DNA from: an uncultured Pseudomonadota bacterium
GTDB lineage: Bacteria > Pseudomonadota > Gammaproteobacteria > Burkholderiales > Rhodocyclaceae
Assembly (NCBI GenBank): GCA_903939665.1
Contig: CAJAHZ010000110.1
Location: 1-8,462 of the forward strand
Reading direction: 5' to 3'
DNA length: 8,462 bases
Part shown: positions 1-6,082 of the stretch, in pieces
Numbering within the stretch: position 1 is the first letter of the stretch
How the letters are laid out: every line of letters begins with the position of its first letter
Translations under genes and position numbers: made by a program
The notes under the pieces: model-generated
Told to the model about the DNA's origin: nothing
What the model saw: the letters and a program-made list of their open reading frames with translations, nothing else
Databases searched by the model: none

Positions 1-240
1 GGCAATCAGGGGCCGGTAAATCTCCACTCGATCCCCGTCGCGCAGTACGGCATCAGGCTTGGTCAGCTTGGCAAAAACACCCAGCTTGTTTTTCGCCAGG
101 TCGATTTCCGGATACTTCAGCAGCAAACCGGAAGCCTCGATCGCCTGCCGTGCGGTTGTTCCCTCAGGCAGTTTTCTGGCAATGATTTCCTGCTTGCTGG
201 GCAGGGCGTAGATCACTTCAATATTGAGCATTTCAGACAT
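1..240 (-). CDS. RnfH/RatB family protein, 5' part only (C-terminus outside window)
   Basis: Reading the minus strand from the ATG at 240 gives 80 uninterrupted residues that run off the window start. They begin MSEMLNIEVIYALPSKQE and reach RVEIYRPLIA at the edge. The pattern (short beta strand with a V-x-Y-A-L-P motif, a helix near TARQAIEASGLL, a KLGVFAK strand, then DGDRVEIYRPL) is typical of the small RnfH family (YfjF/RatB), which has a ubiquitin-like beta-grasp fold; its molecular role is not settled. Family members are about 90-110 residues, so only a short tail should be missing. A GGAG ribosome binding site at 247-250 lies 6 bases before the ATG, inside the end of ratA. The start overlaps the ratA stop by 8 bases, so the two are probably co-transcribed and translationally coupled, as in the conserved ratA-rnfH pair of other proteobacteria. 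Confidence 0.88.
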   Translation of the reverse strand, partial: MSEMLNIEVIYALPSKQEIIARKLPEGTTARQAIEASGLLLKYPEIDLAKNKLGVFAKLTKPDAVLRDGDRVEIYRPLIA

Positions 241-676
241 TGGGCACTCCATAAACGTGCGCGGCGCGTTTCACGAAGGCATCGACAAAGGTGTTGGCGA
301 TCTGGCTAAAAACCGGGCCAATCAGTTTTTCGAGCACCTTGCTGGAAAATTCGTAGGAAAGCTGGAATTCGATCTTGCAGGCGTTCTCGGCCAGCGGCTT
401 GAAGCGCCACATCCCCTCAAGGCGGCGAAACGGGCCGTCAATCAGCCGGATGCTCATCCACAGCGGGATTTCCTTTTCGTTTTCGGTCGTGAAATGCGAT
501 TTGACGTTGAGATAATTGATGTGCAGCGTGGCGATGATTTTCTTCTCGTCGCGATATTCAAGCCGGCTCTCACTGCACCACGGGAGAAACTTCGGATAAT
601 CCTCGACACGGTCGACCAGATCGAACATCTGCTGCGCTGAATTCTCGATCAGCACTGATTTTTCAACCAAGGCCAT
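233..676 (-). CDS. ratA: RatA/YfjG, START-like (SRPBCC, COQ10 family) protein
   Basis: This is a 147-residue protein, the usual length for the family. The opening MALVEKSVLIENSAQQMFDL and then VDRVEDYPKFLPWC (about residues 21-34) are the hallmark of the RatA/COQ10 polyketide-cyclase-like subfamily of START-like domains, a helix-grip fold with a hydrophobic pocket. Further family blocks are the FTTENE region near 62-67, the GPFRRLEGMWRF strand near 81-92 and the long C-terminal helix VFSQIANTFVDAFVKRA. Homologues bind ubiquinone-like lipids and support respiration (COQ10). The E. coli protein has also been described as an inhibitor of 70S ribosome assembly, hence the name; which role applies here cannot be read from the sequence. 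The gene is divergent from smpB and overlaps the downstream rnfH-like gene by 8 bases. Its Shine-Dalgarno sequence is weak. No signal peptide or membrane segment is visible, so it should be cytosolic. Confidence 0.93.
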   Translation of the reverse strand: MALVEKSVLIENSAQQMFDLVDRVEDYPKFLPWCSESRLEYRDEKKIIATLHINYLNVKSHFTTENEKEIPLWMSIRLIDGPFRRLEGMWRFKPLAENACKIEFQLSYEFSSKVLEKLIGPVFSQIANTFVDAFVKRAAHVYGVPNV

Positions 677-701
677 GCTCTGCCGTACCCCGTGAATCCT
701 G

Positions 702-730
702 TAGAATTGCGCATTCTAGCATTCCTGCAA
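702..730. promoter_or_regulatory. Shared divergent promoter region between ratA and smpB
   Basis: The 75 bases between the two start codons hold a perfect inverted repeat, TAGAAT (702-707), TGCGC, ATTCTA (713-718), so a TAGAAT -10-like hexamer faces each direction. On the minus strand the hexamer is preceded by TGC, giving the extended -10 TGCTAGAAT, which suits a ratA promoter starting near 706. On the plus strand TAGAAT could serve smpB with a start near 714, but I see no good -35 upstream. The assignment is by motif only. Confidence 0.45.
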
Positions 731-751
731 TAAACCTCCGAGAGCCGGACC

Positions 752-1198
752 ATGAGTATCATCGCCAACAAAAAAGCCTTTCACGATTACTTCATCGAAG
801 AAAAATTCGAGGCGGGTATCGTGCTTGAGGGCTGGGAAGTCAAGGCGATCCGCGCTGGACGGGCGAACATCAAGGAAGCCTACGTCGTCATCCGCAGCGG
901 CGAGGTATTTGTCTTCGGCATGCACATCACCGCCTTGCCGGAAGCTTCGACGCACGTCAATCCTGACCCGATACGAACGCGCAAATTGCTGCTCCATGCC
1001 AATCAGATCAGCAAGCTGATCGGCCAGGTCGAACGCGCCGGCTACACGCTCTTGCCGTTGGACATGCACTATGTGCGGGGCCGCATCAAGCTTGAAATCG
1101 GCCTGGCGAAAGGCAAGAAGCAACACGACAAGCGTGAAAGTGAAAAAGAACGCGACTGGGACCGCGAAAAAGCGCGCCTGATGCGCGTCAAGGCCTGA
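752..1198 (+). CDS. smpB: SsrA-binding protein SmpB (trans-translation factor)
   Basis: This 148-residue protein matches SmpB over its whole length. SmpB binds the tRNA-like domain of tmRNA (SsrA) and brings it to ribosomes stalled on truncated mRNAs, so that the nascent chain is tagged for proteolysis and the ribosome is released. Visible family blocks are the N-terminal NKKAFHDYFIEEKFEAGIVL, GWEVKAIRAGRANIKEAYV (about 27-45), the THVNPDPIRTRKLLLH block (67-82), the YTLLPLDMHY strand and the basic tail from GLAKGKKQHDKR (117-128) onward. That tail is disordered in solution and becomes a helix in the mRNA channel. The ATG at 752 fits the family N-terminus; the ribosome binding site is weak. 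It is divergent from ratA, the classic proteobacterial arrangement. No tmRNA gene follows; a terminator and the convergent ppsA do. Confidence 0.98.
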   Translation: MSIIANKKAFHDYFIEEKFEAGIVLEGWEVKAIRAGRANIKEAYVVIRSGEVFVFGMHITALPEASTHVNPDPIRTRKLLLHANQISKLIGQVERAGYTLLPLDMHYVRGRIKLEIGLAKGKKQHDKRESEKERDWDREKARLMRVKA

Positions 1199-1207
1199 TT
1201 TTTGCCG

Positions 1208-1247
1208 AAAAAAAAGCCCGCCGGGACGCATCCCGACGGGCTTTTTT
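1208..1247. terminator. Bidirectional intrinsic terminator between convergent smpB and ppsA
   Basis: An A-run (1208-1215) is followed by a hairpin whose left arm is GCCCG-C-CGGGA (1216-1226), loop CGCA (1227-1230) and right arm TCCCG-A-CGGGC (1231-1241), then six Ts (1242-1247). The two arms pair perfectly except for one internal C/A mismatch, and the flanking A and T runs extend the stem. Read on the plus strand it ends smpB transcripts. On the minus strand, where the A-run becomes a U-run, it ends ppsA transcripts 14 bases after the ppsA stop. Confidence 0.93.
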
Positions 1248-1261
1248 CATTCCGGCGCGAC

Positions 1262-3637
1262 TCAGACCTTGTGCGCCGCCAGTTGCGTCCAGGTGTCGAC
1301 CACGGTATCGGGGTTCAGCGAGATGCTGCCAATCCCCTGGTCCATCAGCCATTCGGCGAGGTCGGCATGGTCGGACGGGCCCTGCCCGCAGATACCGACG
1401 TATTTTCCCTGCTTGCGGCAAGCGGAGATTGCCATGGCCAGCAGGGCCTTGACTGCCGGATCGCGCTCATCGAACAGCGCGGCGACGAGGCCTGAATCGC
1501 GATCGAGGCCAAGCGTCAGTTGGGTCAGATCGTTGGAGCCGATCGACATGCCGTCGAAGTGCTTGAGGAAGTCGTCGGCGAGCAGTGCGTTCGACGGGAT
1601 CTCGCACATCATGATCAGCTTCAGGCCGTTCTCGCCGCGCTTCAACCCATGCTCGGCAAGCAGCTTTTCGACGCCTGCCGCTTCGCCGACCGTGCGCACG
1701 AAGGGCACCATCAGCTCGACGTTGGTCAGCCCCATCTCCTCGCGCACTTTTTTCATGGCGCGGCATTCCATCTCGAAACAGTCGCGAAAGGTGCTGGCGA
1801 TGTAGCGTGACGCGCCACGGAAGCCGAGCATCGGATTTTCTTCTTCCGGCTCATAGGCGTCGCCGCCAAGCAGCTTACGGTACTCGTTCGACTTGAAGTC
1901 GGATAGACGGACGATCACCGGCTTCGGCCAGAAAGCGGCGGCAATCGTTGCCACCCCTTCAACCAGCTTCTCGACGAAGAAGTCCTTGGGGCTGGCATAG
2001 CCACGGGCGCGCCGCTCAATCTCTTCGCGCCGCGATGCCGGCTGACGCTCGATATCGAGGATTGCCTTGGGATGGACGCCGATCACGTTGTTGATGATGA
2101 ATTCGACGCGCGCCAGCCCGACACCGGCATTCGGCAGCTGCGAAAACTCGAAGGCGAGTTCCGGGTTGCCGACGTTCATCATGATCTTCACCGGGATCTC
2201 CGGCATCGCCGTGATTTCGCGCGAAGTCACTTCATAGTCGAGTTTGCCGCGATAGACGTGACCGGTGTCGCCTTCAGCGCACGAGACCGTGACGATCTCG
2301 CCCTCGGTCAGCGTTTCCGTCGCATCGCCGCAGCCGACGATGGCCGGAATCCCGAGTTCGCGCGCGATGATCGCCGCGTGGCAAGTACGGCCACCGCGAT
2401 TGGTGACAATCGCCGAAGCACGCTTCATTACGGGCTCCCAGTTCGGGTCAGTCATGTCCGCCACCAACACATCGCCGGGCTGTACCTGATCCATCTGCTT
2501 CGGGTCACGAACAACGCGCACCGGACCAAGGCCGATCTTCTGGCCAATCGCGCGACCGGAGGTCAGCACCTTCGAGAAACTCTTCAGCTTGAACTTCTGC
2601 AAACGGTCGTGCCCGCCTTCCTGCGACTTGACCGTTTCCGGGCGCGCCTGCAGCACGTACAGCTTGCCGTCACGACCATCCTTGCCCCATTCGATGTCCA
2701 TCGGGCGACCATAGTGCTGCTCGATGATCACGGCGTAACGTGCCAGCTCCTGCACTTCCTGATCATTCAGCGAAAACTGGTGGCGGTCGGACTCGGCAAC
2801 GTCAACGGTGGTTACCGATTTCCCCGCAGCTTTCTCGCCGGTGAAAACCATCTTGATCAGCTTGGAGCCCAGATTGCGGCGGATCACGGCGTGCTTGCCG
2901 GCAGCCAGCATCGGCTTGTGCACGTAAAACTCGTCCGGATTCACGGCGCCCTGCACGACCGTCTCGCCCAGACCGTAAGAGGATGTGACGAAAACCGCAT
3001 CGCGGAAGCCGGATTCGGTGTCGAGCGTGAACATAACACCGGCGGCGCCGGTATCGGAGCGCACCATGCGCTGCACGCCGGCCGACAGGGCGACATCGGC
3101 GTGAACGAAGTTCTTGTGCACGCGGTAGGAGATGGCGCGGTCGTTGTAGAGCGAAGCGAAAACTTCCTTGATCGCATGCAGGATGTTGTCGAGCCCGTGG
3201 ATATTCAGGAAGGTCTCCTGCTGGCCGGCGAACGAAGCGTCCGGCAGATCTTCGGCGGTGGCCGATGAGCGTACGGCAAATGACATGTCGGCAGAGGATT
3301 CGGCAACCAGACGCTGGTACTGCGCACTGATTTCCACCGTCAGCGCGGTCGGGAAAGGCGTATCCATGATCCAGTTACGGATCTGCTGACCGCAAACGGC
3401 GAGCGCATTGACGTCTTCAACGTCCAGTGCATCCAGGGCAGCGTTGATTTTGGAATCCAAACCGCTCTGCGCCAGAAAATCGCGATAAGCCGCTGCCGTG
3501 GTGGCAAAGCCGCCCGGCACACGCACACCGGAGTCGGCCAACTGGCTGATCATCTCGCCAAGCGACGAATTTTTGCCGCCGACCTGTTCAACGTCGGTCA
3601 TGCGCAGTTTTTCAAGGGGGATGACGAGGGGCTCCAT
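1262..3637 (-). CDS. ppsA: Phosphoenolpyruvate synthase (pyruvate, water dikinase)
   Basis: This 791-residue protein is the usual PpsA length (about 790). It converts pyruvate, ATP and water to PEP, AMP and phosphate, the entry step of gluconeogenesis from pyruvate or lactate. Domains in order are the ATP-grasp nucleotide-binding domain (about 15-340, with GGKNSSLGEM at 20-29 and AVRSSATAEDLPDASFAGQQ at 121-140), the swivelling phosphohistidine domain (about 385-458) and the PEP/pyruvate TIM barrel (about 478-786). The phosphocarrier histidine is H420 in GGRTCHAA, and T418 two residues before it is the position PpsR phosphorylates. C750 in GICGQGPSD is the catalytic cysteine of the barrel. 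The start has an AAAGGA ribosome binding site at 3644-3649, 6 bases from the ATG. It lies 23 bases downstream of the regulator gene on the same strand and probably shares its transcript. All key residues are intact. Confidence 0.98.
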   Translation of the reverse strand: MEPLVIPLEKLRMTDVEQVGGKNSSLGEMISQLADSGVRVPGGFATTAAAYRDFLAQSGLDSKINAALDALDVEDVNALAVCGQQIRNWIMDTPFPTALTVEISAQYQRLVAESSADMSFAVRSSATAEDLPDASFAGQQETFLNIHGLDNILHAIKEVFASLYNDRAISYRVHKNFVHADVALSAGVQRMVRSDTGAAGVMFTLDTESGFRDAVFVTSSYGLGETVVQGAVNPDEFYVHKPMLAAGKHAVIRRNLGSKLIKMVFTGEKAAGKSVTTVDVAESDRHQFSLNDQEVQELARYAVIIEQHYGRPMDIEWGKDGRDGKLYVLQARPETVKSQEGGHDRLQKFKLKSFSKVLTSGRAIGQKIGLGPVRVVRDPKQMDQVQPGDVLVADMTDPNWEPVMKRASAIVTNRGGRTCHAAIIARELGIPAIVGCGDATETLTEGEIVTVSCAEGDTGHVYRGKLDYEVTSREITAMPEIPVKIMMNVGNPELAFEFSQLPNAGVGLARVEFIINNVIGVHPKAILDIERQPASRREEIERRARGYASPKDFFVEKLVEGVATIAAAFWPKPVIVRLSDFKSNEYRKLLGGDAYEPEEENPMLGFRGASRYIASTFRDCFEMECRAMKKVREEMGLTNVELMVPFVRTVGEAAGVEKLLAEHGLKRGENGLKLIMMCEIPSNALLADDFLKHFDGMSIGSNDLTQLTLGLDRDSGLVAALFDERDPAVKALLAMAISACRKQGKYVGICGQGPSDHADLAEWLMDQGIGSISLNPDTVVDTWTQLAAHKV

Positions 3638-3643
3638 GCGGAT

Positions 3644-3649
3644 TCCTTT
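3644..3649 (-). promoter_or_regulatory. Ribosome binding site of ppsA
   Basis: AAAGGA on the minus strand, 6 bases before the ppsA ATG. It lies in the only 23 bases separating the regulator stop codon from ppsA. That leaves no room for a full separate promoter between the two genes, though one inside the regulator's 3' end cannot be excluded. Confidence 0.75.
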
Positions 3650-3660
3650 AAATGGTCAGA

Positions 3661-4446
3661 TCAAGAAGAAGGGGTTTCTGAAAATTCGGTGTTCAAACGG
3701 CGGGCTGCAGTTTCGCGCCGTGCAACTGAACGCAGCGTCTGAGCCAGAGACTCGCGAACGAAATCAATGTGTGTTTCGGCGGCGGCGCGTGCTGCTGCAG
3801 GTTTGCGCTCGCAGATCGCGGCGTGAATCCCTGCGTGCTGGCTTTTCAGCAGCGAAACCGCGGCTGGAATACTTTTCAGTTCGCCGAGGTTCAGACGAAT
3901 GTTGTCCTGCATCAGACGCAAGAGTGCTGCCGACAGGTGACCAATCAACACATTGTGCGTGGCCTCGCCGATCGCTTGATGAAAAGCGATGTCGGCGCTG
4001 GAGCGCTGATCAAGATCGTCGGTGTCAAAAGCTTCGTTCATCGCATCGAAAGCCTGATTGAGCCGCGTCAGATCGCCTTCGGTCGCCCTTTCAGCAGCCC
4101 ATTCGGCGGCCTGCCCTTCGAGCATGCGGCGAAATTCAAGCAAATCTTCGCGCAGGTTCGGGTGGGCGCCCATCATGTCCTGCCAGGGATCGAAAAAAGT
4201 TGACTCAAGCCGATCGGTTACATACGTACCACCACCCTGTAGACTCTGTACCATACCCTTCGAAGCAAGTTTCTGGATGGCTTCGCGCAGCGAAGGCCGT
4301 GACACGCCCAGCTCGATGGCGAGTTCGCGCTCCGGCGGCAACCGGTCACCCGGTTTCAGCGAGCCTTCAAGAATGCGGCGTTCCAGTGACGAAGCAACCG
4401 CATCGGAAATGCGGGGAACCTGAAATCTGTTCTGCGGCTTGGGCAA
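3661..4446 (-). CDS. FadR-subfamily GntR regulator, PdhR/LldR-like
   Basis: With the TTG start at 4446 this is 261 residues. It has an N-terminal winged helix (about 12-80): RISDAV, LKPGDRLPPERELA, the recognition-helix block SRPSLREAIQKLASKGM (49-65) and the wing QGGGTYV (70-76). An FCD effector domain follows (about 99-240), starting at LLEFRRMLEGQAAEWAAERA. The FCD metal/ligand residues are present as D152, H156, H204 and H226. Overall pattern and length resemble E. coli PdhR (pyruvate-sensing) and LldR (lactate-sensing); the sequence alone does not tell which ligand is used. The start is uncertain. A TTG at 4497 has a GAGG at a good 8-base distance and would add 17 residues, but those would be encoded across an operator and a likely promoter. 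The TTG at 4446 gives the normal family N-terminus but has a poor ribosome binding site. It is divergent from lutA and probably represses lut and its own transcript, with ppsA downstream. Confidence 0.93.
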   Translation of the reverse strand: MPKPQNRFQVPRISDAVASSLERRILEGSLKPGDRLPPERELAIELGVSRPSLREAIQKLASKGMVQSLQGGGTYVTDRLESTFFDPWQDMMGAHPNLREDLLEFRRMLEGQAAEWAAERATEGDLTRLNQAFDAMNEAFDTDDLDQRSSADIAFHQAIGEATHNVLIGHLSAALLRLMQDNIRLNLGELKSIPAAVSLLKSQHAGIHAAICERKPAAARAAAETHIDFVRESLAQTLRSVARRETAARRLNTEFSETPSS

Positions 4447-4458
4447 AGTAATTGCTCG

Positions 4459-4473
4459 ATTGGTAAGACCACG
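4459..4473. promoter_or_regulatory. PdhR/LldR-type operator 1 (regulator side)
   Basis: ATTGGT (4459-4464), AAG, ACCACG (4468-4473). The core TGGT-N3-ACCA matches the binding-site pattern known for PdhR and LldR (TTGGT-N3-ACCAA), with the outer right-arm bases degenerate. It overlaps the predicted transcription start (about 4469) of the regulator gene, which suggests autorepression. Its centre (4466) is 114 bases from the centre of operator 2. Confidence 0.72.
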
Positions 4474-4475
4474 CA

Positions 4476-4504
4476 ATTCTAATGAGCATTTTGGCAAACT
4501 GCAA
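4476..4504 (-). promoter_or_regulatory. Predicted sigma70 promoter of the regulator-ppsA unit
   Basis: On the minus strand, TTGCAG (4504-4499) is separated by 17 bases from TAGAAT (4481-4476). The -10 is a 5 of 6 match, while the -35 matches only in TTG. Transcription would start near 4469, inside operator 1, and downstream of the TTG at 4497, which would force use of the TTG at 4446. A weaker alternative is AATAAT (4529-4524), which has no clear -35 and would allow the upstream TTG. Confidence 0.5.
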
Positions 4505-4527
4505 GCCTCAAAACTGCGCCATGATTA

Positions 4528-4556
4528 TTGACTAAACAGTTGTGGTATCGTACATT
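4528..4556 (+). promoter_or_regulatory. Predicted sigma70 promoter of the lutACB operon
   Basis: TTGACT (4528-4533, 5 of 6 to TTGACA), a 17-base spacer, then TACATT (4551-4556, 4 of 6 to TATAAT). The predicted start is near 4563, leaving a leader of about 42 bases before the lutA ATG, with operator 2 inside it. The promoter is flanked by operators 1 and 2. Confidence 0.6.
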
Positions 4557-4572
4557 CTTACCAGCTTTAGCT

Positions 4573-4587
4573 ATTGGTCTTACCAAT
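4573..4587. promoter_or_regulatory. PdhR/LldR-type operator 2 (lutA side)
   Basis: A perfect 6-base-arm palindrome, ATTGGT (4573-4578), CTT, ACCAAT (4582-4587). This is the consensus expected for PdhR/LldR-type FadR-subfamily regulators. It lies centred about 17 bases downstream of the predicted lut transcription start and 5 bases before the lutA ribosome binding site, a position suited to blocking RNA polymerase. Confidence 0.85.
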
Positions 4588-4592
4588 TAACC

Positions 4593-4599
4593 AAAGGAG
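4593..4599 (+). promoter_or_regulatory. Ribosome binding site fixing the lutA start
   Basis: AAAGGAG, 5 bases before the ATG at 4605. It selects this ATG over the in-frame GTG at 4542, which lies inside the promoter spacer and upstream of the predicted transcript start. Confidence 0.85.
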
Positions 4600-4604
4600 C
4601 GGAA

Positions 4605-5381
4605 ATGCAACGAGACACCCCAAGCGGCCAACGTCCGAAAGATGTTTACTTCTTCGCCACCTGCCTCGTCGATCTGTTCTGCCCTGAGGCCGGGATGGAT
4701 GCGATCACGCTGATTGAACGCGAAGGCGTTACCGTTCATTTCCCCGAAAACCAGACCTGTTGCGGCCAGCCAGCCTATACCAGCGGCTATGCCGACGAAG
4801 CACGTGCCGTGGCATTGGCCCAGATGCGGCTTTTCGAAAACGACTGGCCGGTTGTCGTTCCTTCCGGCTCTTGCGCCGGCATGATGCGTCATCACTATCC
4901 CAAACTTTTTGCCGAAGACCCGATACTCAAAGCCAAAGCCGAAGCGCTGGCTGAGCGCGTTTTCGAACTATCCGAATTTTTGCTGAATGTCCTGAAGGTG
5001 CAGTGGAAGGACTCGGGAAAGCCGGCAACGGTGACGCTGCACACTTCCTGCGCAGCGCGCCGCGAAATGGGCACGCACGTTCATGCCCGCGCCCTGCTCG
5101 CCCAGTTGCCCGGCGTCAATGTGGTCACCCAGTCGCACGAAGCAGAATGCTGCGGATTTGGCGGCACGTTTTCGCTCAAACACCCGTCTATTTCATCAGC
5201 AATGGCCGGCGACAAGGCCGATGCCCTCAAGGAAACCGGCGCCGAGGCCTTTATCTCGGCAGACTGCGGTTGCATGCTGAACATCAATCACACCTTGCAG
5301 AAGCGTGGCGATGCCTTTCAGGGGAAACATCTCGCCACTTTCCTCTGTGAGCGTCTCGCGGCAAAGGGAGAAAAAGCATGA
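4605..5381 (+). CDS. lutA: LutA (LldE/YkgE), cysteine-rich iron-sulfur subunit of lactate oxidation complex
   Basis: This 258-residue protein consists of two tandem cysteine-rich (CCG) domains, as in LutA/LldE and the heterodisulfide reductase B/GlpC families. The first has C20, the pair C52-C53 in TCCGQPAY and C90 in SGSC. The second has C149 in HTSCAARR, the pair C182-C183 in ECCGFGG, and C221 and C223 in DCGC. Such CCG sets bind unusual [4Fe-4S] clusters and pass electrons. With LutB and LutC it forms the membrane-peripheral complex that oxidises lactate to pyruvate; both domains here keep their full cysteine sets. It is the first gene of the operon, directly behind operator 2. Its TGA overlaps the lutC ATG (ATGA, 4 bases). 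The start was chosen from the AAAGGAG at 4593-4599. No signal peptide is visible. L- versus D-lactate use is not decided by this subunit. Confidence 0.95.
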   Translation: MQRDTPSGQRPKDVYFFATCLVDLFCPEAGMDAITLIEREGVTVHFPENQTCCGQPAYTSGYADEARAVALAQMRLFENDWPVVVPSGSCAGMMRHHYPKLFAEDPILKAKAEALAERVFELSEFLLNVLKVQWKDSGKPATVTLHTSCAARREMGTHVHARALLAQLPGVNVVTQSHEAECCGFGGTFSLKHPSISSAMAGDKADALKETGAEAFISADCGCMLNINHTLQKRGDAFQGKHLATFLCERLAAKGEKA

Positions 5382-6082
5382 CCAGCACAGCACGCAACAA
5401 CATTCTCCAGCGCTTGCGTTCCGCGCCGCAGGGCAAACCGCCGCTGGCACCGGACGTGCACGGATTTTACGCAACAGCGCGCAACGCGGCGCCAGCCGAG
5501 GATCGCGCGGCGCGCATCGAACGATTTTGCGAAAAAATGGCGTTCTGGCGCGGCGAGGTGGTCCGCGTCACGCACAGCAATTGGGCTGAAAGCTTGCGTG
5601 CGCTCTGTGTTGCGAAGAACGTCAACTCGCTGCTCTACGGTGCCCAAACGGCACAGGCCGCGGCACTGGAAGCTGCCGGCATCAACGGCTTGAAGCCTTA
5701 CGACCGCCCGGTCGACGATTGGAAACCTGAACTGTTTCGCGATACCGATGCCGGATTCACCTCGACGCGGGGTGGCATCACGGAAACCGGTACCCTGATC
5801 CTCTGGCCGGACGAAAAAGAACCCCGACTGATGTCGCTGGTGCCGCCGATCCACTTTGCACTGCTCGATGCCAGCCAGCTCTACGACAACTTTTTCGACG
5901 CGATGACCGGCCAGGGCTGGAGCGGTGACGAGGCCAGCGCAGGCATCAGCAAAATGCCGACCAATGCCCTGCTCATTTCCGGCCCGTCCAAGACGGCCGA
6001 CATTCAAGTCACACTGGCTTACGGCGCGCACGGCCCGAAAGAACTGGTGATTTTGCTGGTCGTGAACGAGGAGGAACTCTGA
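5378..6082 (+). CDS. lutC: LutC (LldG/YkgG), LUD-domain subunit of lactate oxidation complex
   Basis: This 234-residue protein has a single LUD domain, the fold shared with the N-terminal part of LutB. Diagnostic blocks are GITETGTL (133-140), SLVPPIHFALLDASQL (153-168), SGPSKTADIQ (201-210) and YGAHGPKEL (215-223), in the order seen in LutC/YkgG proteins. No cysteine cluster motif is present, as expected. LutC is required for lactate use in Bacillus and other bacteria, but its exact chemical role is unknown. It starts with a 4-base overlap with lutA behind a GGGAG at 5366-5370, and its TGA shares one base with the lutB ATG (TGATG), so the three genes look translationally coupled. The gene order A-C-B differs from the A-B-C order of Bacillus subtilis. 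Confidence 0.94.
   Translation: MTSTARNNILQRLRSAPQGKPPLAPDVHGFYATARNAAPAEDRAARIERFCEKMAFWRGEVVRVTHSNWAESLRALCVAKNVNSLLYGAQTAQAAALEAAGINGLKPYDRPVDDWKPELFRDTDAGFTSTRGGITETGTLILWPDEKEPRLMSLVPPIHFALLDASQLYDNFFDAMTGQGWSGDEASAGISKMPTNALLISGPSKTADIQVTLAYGAHGPKELVILLVVNEEEL
6069..6074 (+). promoter_or_regulatory. Ribosome binding site of lutB inside lutC
   Basis: A perfect AGGAGG, 7 bases before the lutB ATG. It is built from the glutamate codons at the extreme C-terminus of LutC (EEEL). It is the strongest Shine-Dalgarno sequence in the operon, so LutB should be translated well in spite of its last position. Confidence 0.85.

Noticed and set aside
224..640. A 138-codon plus-strand frame opposite ratA
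   Set aside because: RatA on the minus strand has clear family motifs and the correct start and stop; the plus-strand frame has none.
1199..1261. A tmRNA gene (ssrA) downstream of smpB
   Set aside because: In some bacteria ssrA follows smpB, but here only a 63-base gap with a terminator separates smpB from the convergent ppsA.
2072..3268. A 398-codon open frame on the plus strand opposite ppsA
   Set aside because: It lies wholly antisense to an intact, strongly conserved ppsA, is rich in Asp, His, Arg and Val as expected from the complement of G+C-rich codons, and has no recognisable domain. It is a shadow frame.
4542..4604. GTG at 4542 as the lutA start (21 extra residues)
   Set aside because: It lies within the predicted promoter spacer, has no ribosome binding site, and the extra residues would be coded across operator 2. 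The ATG at 4605 has an excellent AAAGGAG.
5318..6031. A 237-codon open frame on the minus strand opposite lutC
   Set aside because: It is antisense to lutC, overlaps the lutA end and has no domain pattern or clear ribosome binding site. It is a codon-bias shadow.
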